DNA of 37,060 bases, from contig CALWYL010000017.1 in the NCBI GenBank assembly GCA_944385765.1, forward strand, positions 1 to 37,060, given 5' to 3'. Under the pieces are notes generated by a model. It saw only the letters and a list, made by a program, of their open reading frames with translations, searched no databases and was not told where the DNA came from. Made by a program: the position numbers and the translations under genes. The stretch is from an uncultured Oscillospiraceae bacterium (GTDB taxonomy: Bacteria > Bacillota > Clostridia > Oscillospirales > Oscillospiraceae). Position 1 is the first letter of the stretch, and every line of letters begins with the position of its first letter. This document shows, piece by piece, positions 24,584 through 31,701 of the stretch.

Positions 24584-25909
24584 ATGGCCAGACCTCTGGT
24601 GGCGATAGTTGGCAGGCCCAATGTGGGCAAATCCCTCCTCTTCAACCGCCTGGTGGGGAAGAGGCTCTCCATAGTGGAGGACACGCCCGGCGTGACGCGC
24701 GACAGGCTCTACGCCGAGTGCGAGTGGAACGGGCGCAAATTCGACATAGTCGACACGGGCGGCATAGAGCCCACGGCGGACAGCGAGATACTGGTGTTCA
24801 TGCGCGAGCAGGCGCAGATAGCCATCGACGCGGCGGACGTTATCGTGCTGGTGACCGAGATAGGCACCGGCGTGACGGCGGCGGACCGCGAGGTGGCCAA
24901 TATGCTGCTGCGCTCAAAAAAGCCGGTGGTGCTCTGCGTGAACAAGATGGACTCCACCGGGCTGCCGGACCCGGGGTTCTACGAGTTCTACTCCCTGGGG
25001 CTGGGGGACCCCATACAGCTCTCGGCCATGCACGGCCACGGCACGGGCGACCTGCTGGACGAGTGCGTGGCCCACTTCCCGCCGGCCGAGGAGGGCGAGG
25101 ACGGCGACGAGCGCATACATGTGGCCGTGATAGGCAAGCCCAATGTGGGCAAGAGCTCGCTGATAAACCTCATACTGGGCGAGAAGCGCGTCATAGTGGC
25201 CGACCAGGCCGGGACGACGCGCGACGCGGTGGACACGCCGCTGGAAAACGAGTTCGGCAAATACGTCTTTATTGACACGGCGGGCATCCGCCGCAAGTCG
25301 AAGGTGGACGACAGGATAGAGAAGTTCTCGGTCATGCGCGCGCAGCTGGCAATCGAGCGGGCGGACGTCTGCCTGATAATGATAGACGCGCGCGACGGCG
25401 TGACGGAACAGGACACCAAGATTGCCGGCCTGGCCCACGAGGCGGGCAAGGCCAGCATCATAGTGGCCAACAAGTGGGACCTGGTGGAGAAGGACGGCAA
25501 GACCATGGACAAGATGCGGCGGGATATCTACCGCGACCTGGCCTTCATGACCTACGCGCCCGTGCTCTTCATCTCCGCGCTCACCGGGCAGAGGACGCAG
25601 AGGATATTCGAGCTGGTGAACTATGTGAACGAACAGAGCTCGATGCGCATCACCACGGGCATGCTCAACGACGTCCTGGCCGACGCGCAGGCGCGGCAGC
25701 AGCCCCCCACCGACAAGGGCCGCAGGCTGAAGATATACTACATGACGCAGACGGGCGTCAAGCCGCCCTGCTTTGTGATTTTCTGCAACAGCCGCGAGCT
25801 CTTCCACTTCTCGTATCAGAGGTACATTGAGAACCAGATACGCTCCGTGTTCGGGCTGGAGGGCACGCCGGTGCGCATCGTCGTCAGGCAGAAGGGGGAC
25901 AAGGAATGA
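24584..25909 (+). CDS. der: Ribosome-assembly GTPase Der (EngA)
   Basis: The 441-residue protein has two consecutive GTPase domains and a C-terminal KH-like domain, an arrangement unique to Der. The P loops are GRPNVGKS (10-17) and GKPNVGKS (184-191). G3 motifs DTGG and DTAG and G4 motifs NKMD and NKWD are all present. It acts in 50S subunit maturation. AAAGGAGG precedes ATG 24584. Its stop overlaps the plsY start by four bases (ATGA). Confidence 0.98.
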   Translation: MARPLVAIVGRPNVGKSLLFNRLVGKRLSIVEDTPGVTRDRLYAECEWNGRKFDIVDTGGIEPTADSEILVFMREQAQIAIDAADVIVLVTEIGTGVTAADREVANMLLRSKKPVVLCVNKMDSTGLPDPGFYEFYSLGLGDPIQLSAMHGHGTGDLLDECVAHFPPAEEGEDGDERIHVAVIGKPNVGKSSLINLILGEKRVIVADQAGTTRDAVDTPLENEFGKYVFIDTAGIRRKSKVDDRIEKFSVMRAQLAIERADVCLIMIDARDGVTEQDTKIAGLAHEAGKASIIVANKWDLVEKDGKTMDKMRRDIYRDLAFMTYAPVLFISALTGQRTQRIFELVNYVNEQSSMRITTGMLNDVLADAQARQQPPTDKGRRLKIYYMTQTGVKPPCFVIFCNSRELFHFSYQRYIENQIRSVFGLEGTPVRIVVRQKGDKE

Positions 25910-26577
25910 TAGTCACCCTGCTGCTGGTGCTTATCGCCGCGCTGAGCTACGCGCTCGGCTGCTTGAACGGCTCCATATTGGTCTCCCGCCATATGTTCGG
26001 AGTGGACATACGCAGCATGGGCAGCGGGAACGCCGGGGCCACCAACTTCTTCCGCTCCTTCGGACTGCGCGGGCTGCTGGAGGTCCTGGCCGTGGACATC
26101 GGCAAGGGCGTGGCGGCCACGCTGCTGGGCGGGCTGCTGCTGGGCCTCGCCGCGCCGGAGGAGGCAGATTTGGCCTATTACCGAGAGGTGGGGCGGGTAT
26201 TTGCCGCCTTCTGCTGTATCATGGGGCACGTGTTCCCCGCGACCTTCGGCTTCCGGGGCGGCAAGGGCATACTCTGCGGCGTGTCCTGCGTGTTCGTCAT
26301 GGAGTACCACGCGGGGATAATATGCCTGCTGGTGTTCGCGCTCATAGTGGGCACCACGCGCTATGTCTCCCTGGGCTCCGTGCTGGCGGCGCTCACCGTG
26401 CCTGTGACCGCCCTGGCCCAGAGTTTCGCCCCGCTGAGCATGGGGCTGCTGTGCCTCGCCGTGGCCCTGGTGGTGCTCAAGCACTGGCAGAACATCATCC
26501 GGCTGATAAACCACCGGGAGACGAAGATAGATTTCAGGCCGGACGTCTCGCACAAGCTGGATTCAGAGGACTTTTGA
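25906..26577 (+). CDS. plsY: Glycerol-3-phosphate acyltransferase PlsY
   Basis: The 223-residue membrane enzyme moves an acyl group from acyl phosphate to glycerol 3-phosphate, the first step of phospholipid synthesis. The three family motifs are present: SMGSGNAGATNFFR (motif 1), a KG segment in DIGKGVAATL, and GHVFPATFGFRGGKGI (motif 2), with further helices after. It is translationally coupled to der. In many Firmicutes gpsA follows; here sufC comes next instead. Confidence 0.96.
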   Translation: MIVTLLLVLIAALSYALGCLNGSILVSRHMFGVDIRSMGSGNAGATNFFRSFGLRGLLEVLAVDIGKGVAATLLGGLLLGLAAPEEADLAYYREVGRVFAAFCCIMGHVFPATFGFRGGKGILCGVSCVFVMEYHAGIICLLVFALIVGTTRYVSLGSVLAALTVPVTALAQSFAPLSMGLLCLAVALVVLKHWQNIIRLINHRETKIDFRPDVSHKLDSEDF

Positions 26578-26597
26578 CCGAGAAAGGGACATAAGAT

Positions 26598-27320
26598 ATG
26601 CTGGAACTCAGGAATATAAGCTACGCGGCGCCGGAGGAGAACGGCGCTGGGAAGGAGATACTCCGCGGCATCAGCCTGAAGGTGGACGAGCGCTTCGTGG
26701 CCATCACCGGGCCCAATGGCGGGGGCAAATCCACCCTGGCCCGGATAATCGCCGGCATAATAGAGCCGACCGAGGGGCAGATACTGCTCGACGGGGAGGA
26801 CATAACCCCGCTGGGGGTGACGGAGAGGGCGAAAAAGGGCGTCAGCTTCGCCTTCCAGCAGCCGGTGCGCTTCAAGGGCATCACGGTCTACGACCTGCTG
26901 CGCTACGCCTCCGGGAGGAAGATAAGCGTGGGCGAGGCCTGCGAGTACCTGGCCCGGGTGGGCATGTGCGCCAGAGATTATGTAAACCGCGAGGTCAACG
27001 CCAGCCTCTCCGGCGGCGAGCTCAAGCGCATAGAGATAGCCACCATACTGGCCAGGGGCACCAAGCTCTCCATATTCGACGAGCCGGAGGCCGGCATCGA
27101 CCTCTGGAGCTTCTCGAACCTCATCGCCGTGTTCGAGAAGATGTACGAGCAGATAAACGGCAGCATAGTCATCATCACGCATCAGGAGCGCATACTCGAA
27201 ATCGCGGACAGGATAGTGGTCATAGCCAACGGGGCGATAAGCGACCAGGGCGGCAGGGAGGAGATGCTCCCCAAGCTCATGGGCGGCATGGGGCAGTGCG
27301 CCAGGCTGAACGCGGTCTGA
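26598..27320 (+). CDS. sufC: Fe-S cluster assembly ATPase SufC (SmsC-like)
   Basis: The 240-residue ABC ATPase without membrane helices has Walker A GPNGGGKST (38-46), signature LSGGELKR (137-144), Walker B LSIFDEPEAGID (157-168) and the switch histidine in IIITHQER. The EPEAGID form of Walker B/D loop is characteristic of SufC. It energises the SufB scaffold on which Fe-S clusters are built. AAAGGGAC precedes ATG 26598. Only a SufB-like gene follows; there is no sufD, sufS or sufU in the window, so the pair resembles the two-component SMS type. Confidence 0.93.
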   Translation: MLELRNISYAAPEENGAGKEILRGISLKVDERFVAITGPNGGGKSTLARIIAGIIEPTEGQILLDGEDITPLGVTERAKKGVSFAFQQPVRFKGITVYDLLRYASGRKISVGEACEYLARVGMCARDYVNREVNASLSGGELKRIEIATILARGTKLSIFDEPEAGIDLWSFSNLIAVFEKMYEQINGSIVIITHQERILEIADRIVVIANGAISDQGGREEMLPKLMGGMGQCARLNAV

Positions 27321-27333
27321 AGGGAGGAGACAC

Positions 27334-28251
27334 ATGGACAGCATACAGAGGGCCCTGCTGGAGCAGGTGGCCGGGCTGCACGGCGTACCCGAGGGGGCAT
27401 ATAACATCCGCTCCGACGGGGAACTGGCCGGGCGCAACACCACGGCAAACATAGACATAGTCACCAAGAGCGACAAGCCGGGCATAGACATATACATCAA
27501 GCCCGGGACCAAGAACGAGAGCATGCACATACCGGTCATAATAGCCAAGTCCGGGCTCAAGGACGTGGTGTACAACGACTTCCACGTGGGCGAGGACTGC
27601 GACGTGACCATAGTGGCCGGCTGCGGCATCTCCAACTGCGGCAGCCAGGACAGCCAGCACGACGGCATACACAGCTTTTTCGTGGGGAAGAACGCCAGGC
27701 TGAAGTACATCGAGAAGCACTACGCCGAGGGCGACGGCAGCGGCGAGCGCATCATGAACCCCACGACGATAATCGAGCTGGACGAGGGCGCCTACATGGA
27801 GATGGACACCACCCAGATAAAGGGCGTGGACTCCACCAGGCGGGACACCAGGGCCAGGCTGGCCGCCGGCTCCACGCTGATAGTGCGCGAGAAGCTGATG
27901 ACCCACGGCAGGCAGACGAGCGAGACCGACTTCAACGTGGACTTGGACGGGGAGGACTCCTCGGCCAACATCATCAGCCGCGGCGTGGCCTGCGACGACT
28001 CGCGCCAGGTGCTGTTCATGAAGATAAACGGCAACTCCCGCTGCTATGGGCACTCGGAGTGCGACAGCATAGTGATGGACAACGGCTATGTCCGGGCCAT
28101 ACCGGAGATTACCGCCAACTGCGTGGACGCCAGTTTGGTGCACGAGGCGGCCATAGGCAAGATAGCCGGCGAACAGCTAACCAAGCTGATGACGCTCGGC
28201 CTCACGGAGAAGGAGGCCGAGGAGGAGATAGTGGCCGGATTCCTCAAGTGA
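27334..28251 (+). CDS. SufB-like Fe-S cluster scaffold (SmsB-like)
   Basis: The 305-residue protein has the beta-helix core of the SufB/SufD family but lacks the long N-terminal part of classical SufB (usually over 450 residues). The region SECDSIVMD carries Cys243, at the position of the essential SufB cysteine (E. coli Cys405). LVHEAAIGKI gives His270-Glu271, at the SufB HE position. It is therefore a SufB-type scaffold rather than a SufD. Further cysteines at 89, 97, 102, 220, 237 and 263 may add ligands. It starts 13 bases after sufC with AGGGAGGAG upstream. A homodimer with SufC is the likely complex. Confidence 0.88.
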   Translation: MDSIQRALLEQVAGLHGVPEGAYNIRSDGELAGRNTTANIDIVTKSDKPGIDIYIKPGTKNESMHIPVIIAKSGLKDVVYNDFHVGEDCDVTIVAGCGISNCGSQDSQHDGIHSFFVGKNARLKYIEKHYAEGDGSGERIMNPTTIIELDEGAYMEMDTTQIKGVDSTRRDTRARLAAGSTLIVREKLMTHGRQTSETDFNVDLDGEDSSANIISRGVACDDSRQVLFMKINGNSRCYGHSECDSIVMDNGYVRAIPEITANCVDASLVHEAAIGKIAGEQLTKLMTLGLTEKEAEEEIVAGFLK

Positions 28252-28260
28252 GCCGGCCGC

Positions 28261-28317
28261 GGCGGAGGCGGCGGACCTCGGTCCGCCGCCTCCGCCATGC
28301 CCTCCCCAACATTTTTT
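28261..28317 (+). terminator. Intrinsic terminator after the suf pair
   Basis: Bases 28261-28277 and 28280-28296 are perfectly complementary (GGCGGAGGCGGCGGACC with its reverse complement), forming a very stable stem. A run of six T follows 15 bases later (28312-28317). Confidence 0.65.
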
Positions 28318-28336
28318 ACAGATTTGACGGCCGATG

Positions 28337-28365
28337 TTGACAAGGAAATGTGCCTGTTGTATGAT
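28337..28365 (+). promoter_or_regulatory. Promoter of the phosphofructokinase gene
   Basis: TTGACA (28337-28342), a 17-base spacer and TATGAT (28360-28365), near consensus. Confidence 0.85.
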
Positions 28366-28402
28366 ATATCTGGAATGACTTGAATACGTGGAGGCTGAAC
28401 AT

Positions 28403-29494
28403 ATGAAGAGAAATACCAAAGTGGGTATAGTGACTTCCGGCGGGGACTGCCAGGGCCTCAACGCAGCCATCCGCGGCGTGGGAAAGTCGCTGCTCAAGTA
28501 TGTCGACAATGTGGAGATATTCGGCATGTACGACGGCTACCGCGGGCTTATCGAGGGCGACTACAAGTTCATGGAGTCCAAGGACTTCTCCGGCATACTC
28601 ACGGAGGGCGGCACCATCCTCGGCACCTCCAGGCAGAAGTACATACCGGGCAAGGCCATAGTGGACGACGAGGGCAACGACCTGATGCCCGCCATGCTCG
28701 ACACCTACAACCGCTTGAACCTAGACTGCCTGATAGTCATGGGCGGCAACGGCACCCAGAAGAGCGCCAAGCTGCTGATGGACGCCGGGATGAACATCAT
28801 CACGCTGCCCAAGACCATCGACAACGACATCTACGGCACGGACACCACCTTCGGCTTCCAGAGCGCGGTGGACATCGCCTCGAATGTCATCGACTACATC
28901 CACTCCACCGCCAGCTCCCACGGGCGCGTGTTCCTGGTGGAGCTCATGGGCCGCGACGCCGGCTGGCTGACGCTGAACGCGGGCATCGCCTCCGGCGCGG
29001 ACATCATACTGATACCGGAGATACCCTACTCCATAGAGGCCGTGGCCGCCGCCGTGGAGCAGCGCTACCGCCACGGCAAGCACTTCTCCATAATCGCCGT
29101 GGCCGAGGGCGCCGTCTCCGCCACGGATGCCGTGCTCAGCGAGGAGGAGCGCCGCCGGGTGAAGGAGCAGTCCAAGCACTCGACCATATCCTACCGCATC
29201 GCCTCCGAGCTGGAGGCGCTGACGGGCCAGGAGACCCGCGTGACGGTGCCAGGGCACTATCAGCGCGGAGGCCCCCCGTGCCCCTATGACCGGGTGCTGG
29301 CCTCCCAGTTCGGCACCGCCGCCGCGATGCTGATAAGGGAGAAGCGGTACGGGCAGATGGTGGGCATCCAGAAGGGCGAGATAGTCGCCGTCCCCCTGGA
29401 GGACGCGGCCAGCCGCACCAAGTTCCTGCCCAAGGACCACCCGCTGATACAGACGGCGAGAGATGTGGAGATATATTTCGGCGACGAAGTGTAA
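28403..29494 (+). CDS. pfkA: 6-phosphofructokinase
   Basis: The 363-residue enzyme phosphorylates fructose 6-phosphate in glycolysis. The N-terminal GIVTSGGDCQGLNAAIRG, the catalytic TIDND (138-142) and the VPGHYQRGG segment are present. At the two positions that separate ATP from PPi enzymes it has Gly117 (as in ATP enzymes) and Lys137 (as in PPi enzymes and the ATP-using actinobacterial group), so ATP use is more likely. The metal-binding Asp of GGDG is Asn116 here (GGNGT). ATG 28403 has TGGAGG upstream. It is monocistronic, with its own promoter and terminator. Confidence 0.95.
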   Translation: MKRNTKVGIVTSGGDCQGLNAAIRGVGKSLLKYVDNVEIFGMYDGYRGLIEGDYKFMESKDFSGILTEGGTILGTSRQKYIPGKAIVDDEGNDLMPAMLDTYNRLNLDCLIVMGGNGTQKSAKLLMDAGMNIITLPKTIDNDIYGTDTTFGFQSAVDIASNVIDYIHSTASSHGRVFLVELMGRDAGWLTLNAGIASGADIILIPEIPYSIEAVAAAVEQRYRHGKHFSIIAVAEGAVSATDAVLSEEERRRVKEQSKHSTISYRIASELEALTGQETRVTVPGHYQRGGPPCPYDRVLASQFGTAAAMLIREKRYGQMVGIQKGEIVAVPLEDAASRTKFLPKDHPLIQTARDVEIYFGDEV

Positions 29495-29501
29495 AAGAGC
29501 T

Positions 29502-29530
29502 CGAGGGGCCTGGCGGCCCCTCGATTTTTT
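29502..29530 (+). terminator. Intrinsic terminator of pfkA
   Basis: CGAGGGGCC (29502-29510) pairs with GGCCCCTCG (29515-29523), followed by ATTTTTT. Confidence 0.9.
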
Positions 29531-29545
29531 GTGTCCGCGGCAGCG

Positions 29546-29582
29546 AAACCGGCCCTGCGGGGAGTTCTCCCCGCGGGGCCGG
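29546..29582 (-). terminator. Intrinsic terminator of the SorC gene
   Basis: CCGGCCCTGCGGGGA (29549-29563) pairs with TCCCCGCGGGGCCGG (29568-29582) over 15 bp with one G-U pair. On the minus strand it is followed by TTT. It lies between convergent pfkA and the SorC gene and could act in both directions (CTCTTTT follows on the plus strand). Confidence 0.7.
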
Positions 29583-29609
29583 CTCTTTTACAATGTGGGA
29601 TGTTGGGAT

Positions 29610-30614
29610 TCAGGGGGCGCCGGAACCTATGTCGGGGTAGACCTTGTCCAGCTGCACGAGGGTGAGGGCCAGGGCGTAGTCGAGCACCAGCACGTCGGCC
29701 AGGCTGCCGCGCAGGGCGGCCTGGAGGGTGTAGGCCTTTTCGAAGCCGGAGGCCACAATCAGCTTGTGGGGAATCTTGCGGTAGGTCTCCATGTCTATGG
29801 CCAGGGTGCGCGCGGCGAGCTCGCTCGCGCACTCCGCGCCGTTCTGGTCGAAAAAGCGCAGCATGAGGTCACCGTAGGGGTGGTGCGCCGAGAGGGAGGC
29901 GAACTCCTCCTCGCTGAGGTACGGCAGGTGGGACAGCGGCGAGGTGGGCTGGGGGAAGAAGGAGCCGATGCCGCTGGCCGAGATGGTTATCTGCTCGAAG
30001 AGGGAGAAGATGTGGGCTATGTCCCGCTGGCGGCGGAGGGCGGAGAGCTGCTGCGGGCTCTCCAGCAGCCCCGGGGCCGCCAGGGCGTACTGCCGCCCGC
30101 CGAAGGCCATGGCTATGCGCCGCACGAGTGTGTTGACCTCGAACTTCCCGCTGCAGCAGGTGATGCTGCCGTGCAGGGTGACAAAGGTGGCCTCCGTGCG
30201 CTGGCAGGGGTTGAGGTACTGTATGAGCTCGTACATGGTCCCGCCCCAGGCCACGCCCAGGATGTCGTGGGGGCGGATGACGCGCTGGATGTAGCGCGCC
30301 CCCTCCAGGGCCACCGCCCGCTTGACGGCCATGGGGTCCCGGTCGCCCTCCGGGTCGGGGGGCACCACTATGACCTCCTCCAGGCCGTAGCTCTCCCGCA
30401 GCTGCGTCTCCAGGGCCAGGCACTCGCGGTAGGGCGAGGGGATGACGAAGGAGATGAGCCCCTCCTCCTTGGCCCGCTTCAGCAGGCGGGAGACCGTGGG
30501 CACGGAGACCGCCAGCCTCTCGGCTATCTCCTTCTGGGAACAGCCCTCCATGTAGTAAAGGTTCGCCGCCCGCAGGACCGCGCAGCGGGATTGGTTGAAC
30601 ACCTCGCTCTTCAT
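29610..30614 (-). CDS. SorC-family (sugar-binding) transcriptional regulator
   Basis: The 334-residue protein has an N-terminal helix-turn-helix (about 22-52: CSQKEIAERLAVSVPTVSRL). A large SorC/DeoR-like sugar-phosphate-binding domain follows (about 60-330), with the typical ILGVAWGGTMYELI, FVTLHGSI, ASGIGSF and KLIVASGFEKAYTLQAAL blocks. Members sense a phosphorylated sugar or sugar acid and usually control adjacent catabolic genes. It is the second gene of a leftward unit led by the PHP gene (16-base gap, GGAGGAGG ribosome site). It is the obvious candidate regulator of the divergent RuBisCO-like operon. Confidence 0.9.
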   Translation of the reverse strand: MKSEVFNQSRCAVLRAANLYYMEGCSQKEIAERLAVSVPTVSRLLKRAKEEGLISFVIPSPYRECLALETQLRESYGLEEVIVVPPDPEGDRDPMAVKRAVALEGARYIQRVIRPHDILGVAWGGTMYELIQYLNPCQRTEATFVTLHGSITCCSGKFEVNTLVRRIAMAFGGRQYALAAPGLLESPQQLSALRRQRDIAHIFSLFEQITISASGIGSFFPQPTSPLSHLPYLSEEEFASLSAHHPYGDLMLRFFDQNGAECASELAARTLAIDMETYRKIPHKLIVASGFEKAYTLQAALRGSLADVLVLDYALALTLVQLDKVYPDIGSGAP

Positions 30615-30630
30615 CTTCCTCCTCCGGGGT

Positions 30631-31458
30631 TCAGAACTGCCCGATGGGGATCATGCGCGGGCGCATGTCCTCATAGACTGCAATGTAGCGCACGCCGGCC
30701 TCGCGCGCGAGCTCCAATGCCAGGTCAAAGCCGTAATTCAGCTGTGCGGGGCGATGGCTGTCGGAGCCGACGGTGATGTACTCGCCGCCCAGCTCCACAT
30801 AGCGCCGCAGCCAGTCCAGCTCCGGCCGCCTGTCCCCCAGCAGGGCGAAGGGGGAGGTGTTTATCTCCACGCACTTGCCCTCCCGGATGGCCAGGCGGAA
30901 AATCTCGTCCAGCTCGTCGGGGGCGTATTCCCAGCGCAGGGTGGCCCAAGGGGCGGCGCCCAGGCGCAGCTGGCCCTTCACGGGGAAGTCCACGTGCCCC
31001 ACACAGCTGTAGAGGGCGGGGTCCAGCTTCCGGAGCCCCTCCAGCAGCGCGGCGAGATAGGACCGGCAGGCCTCGGGAAAGCTGCGGCCGGCAAAAAAAT
31101 CGGGTTCCATGGGGTTGGTGCCGTCCACCACGTGGGCGGAGGCTATGACGAAGTCAAAATGGCTGCCGCGCAGCATGGCGGTGAGGCGCTCGAACTCATC
31201 CGGCGTGCAGGACACGCCGGCCTCGGCTCCGAAGCGAATGACGGGGGCCCCGGGGGTCCGCCGCAGGGCCTCGCAGGTGCGGCGGCAGGCGTCGAAGTCC
31301 GTCTCGCGGCCTATCCACTGCCGCAGCCCCAGCTCCAGATGGTCGGTGATGCATATCTCGTCCAGGCCCAGCTCCATGGCCCGCGCCACCTGGGCCTCCA
31401 TGGGCGTCTCGCAGTCGGGAGAATAGGCGGTGTGTATGTGATAGTCGACGCGCGGCAT
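30631..31458 (-). CDS. PHP-domain phosphoesterase (histidinol-phosphatase-like)
   Basis: The 275-residue protein has a polymerase-and-histidinol-phosphatase (PHP) fold. The N-terminal metal motif is DYHIHTAYSPDCE, with His7 and His9. Later metal-site segments are ICITDHLEL, VIASAHVV, SCVGHVDF, CVEINTSPF and VGSDSHRP. It resembles HisK-type histidinol phosphatases, but no histidine genes are near, and PHP enzymes also act on other sugar phosphates and nucleotides. ATG 31458 has AGGAGGT upstream; the frame from 31497 has no site. Co-directional with the SorC gene and divergent from the RuBisCO-like operon, it may dephosphorylate an intermediate of that pathway. Confidence 0.85.
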   Translation of the reverse strand: MPRVDYHIHTAYSPDCETPMEAQVARAMELGLDEICITDHLELGLRQWIGRETDFDACRRTCEALRRTPGAPVIRFGAEAGVSCTPDEFERLTAMLRGSHFDFVIASAHVVDGTNPMEPDFFAGRSFPEACRSYLAALLEGLRKLDPALYSCVGHVDFPVKGQLRLGAAPWATLRWEYAPDELDEIFRLAIREGKCVEINTSPFALLGDRRPELDWLRRYVELGGEYITVGSDSHRPAQLNYGFDLALELAREAGVRYIAVYEDMRPRMIPIGQF

Positions 31459-31480
31459 TTTGTACCTCCTCAGCTCGCAC

Positions 31481-31511
31481 GGGCGCACTGCGCCCAATTA
31501 ATTTTATCATA
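31481..31511 (-). promoter_or_regulatory. Candidate promoter and operator of the PHP-SorC unit
   Basis: On the minus strand TATGAT (31506-31511) is a possible -10 box; the matching -35 is weak. Directly after the predicted start lies the near-palindrome GGGCGCACTGCGCCC (31481-31495), one central mismatch, which could be an operator or a 5' hairpin. Confidence 0.4.
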
Positions 31512-31594
31512 CCGGAAAAATTACGGGAAGAAAATAGAGAGAATTTTTTCATGCGCGGAGAAGGCTTTGTGCAATAGTGAAAATTTTTTAGATA

Positions 31595-31623
31595 TTGCCG
31601 ACTGAGCTTTGTTCAAATATACT
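31595..31623 (+). promoter_or_regulatory. Promoter of the RuBisCO-like operon
   Basis: TTGCCG (31595-31600), a 17-base spacer and TATACT (31618-31623). The predicted transcription start near 31630 coincides with the 12-bp palindrome at 31630-31641. Confidence 0.7.
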
Positions 31624-31641
31624 TGAATCAGTACTAGTACT
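31612..31641. promoter_or_regulatory. Candidate operator of the RuBisCO-like operon
   Basis: AGTACTAGTACT (31630-31641) is a perfect 12-bp palindrome at the predicted start of transcription. TTCAA-N6-TTGAA (31612-31627) is a second inverted repeat over the -10 box. Such placement fits repression, with the nearby SorC-family protein as the likely binder. Confidence 0.55.
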
Positions 31642-31701
31642 CCTATCATTTGGGGCCCCGCGAGGGGCGCGACGACCATAAAACAGACGGAGGTTTTGCT
31701 T

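Noticed and set aside
30631..31458. Firm assignment of the PHP protein as histidinol phosphatase (HisK)
   Set aside because: There are no histidine biosynthesis genes in the window, and its context with the SorC regulator and RuBisCO-like operon suggests another phosphoester; only the PHP family is supported.
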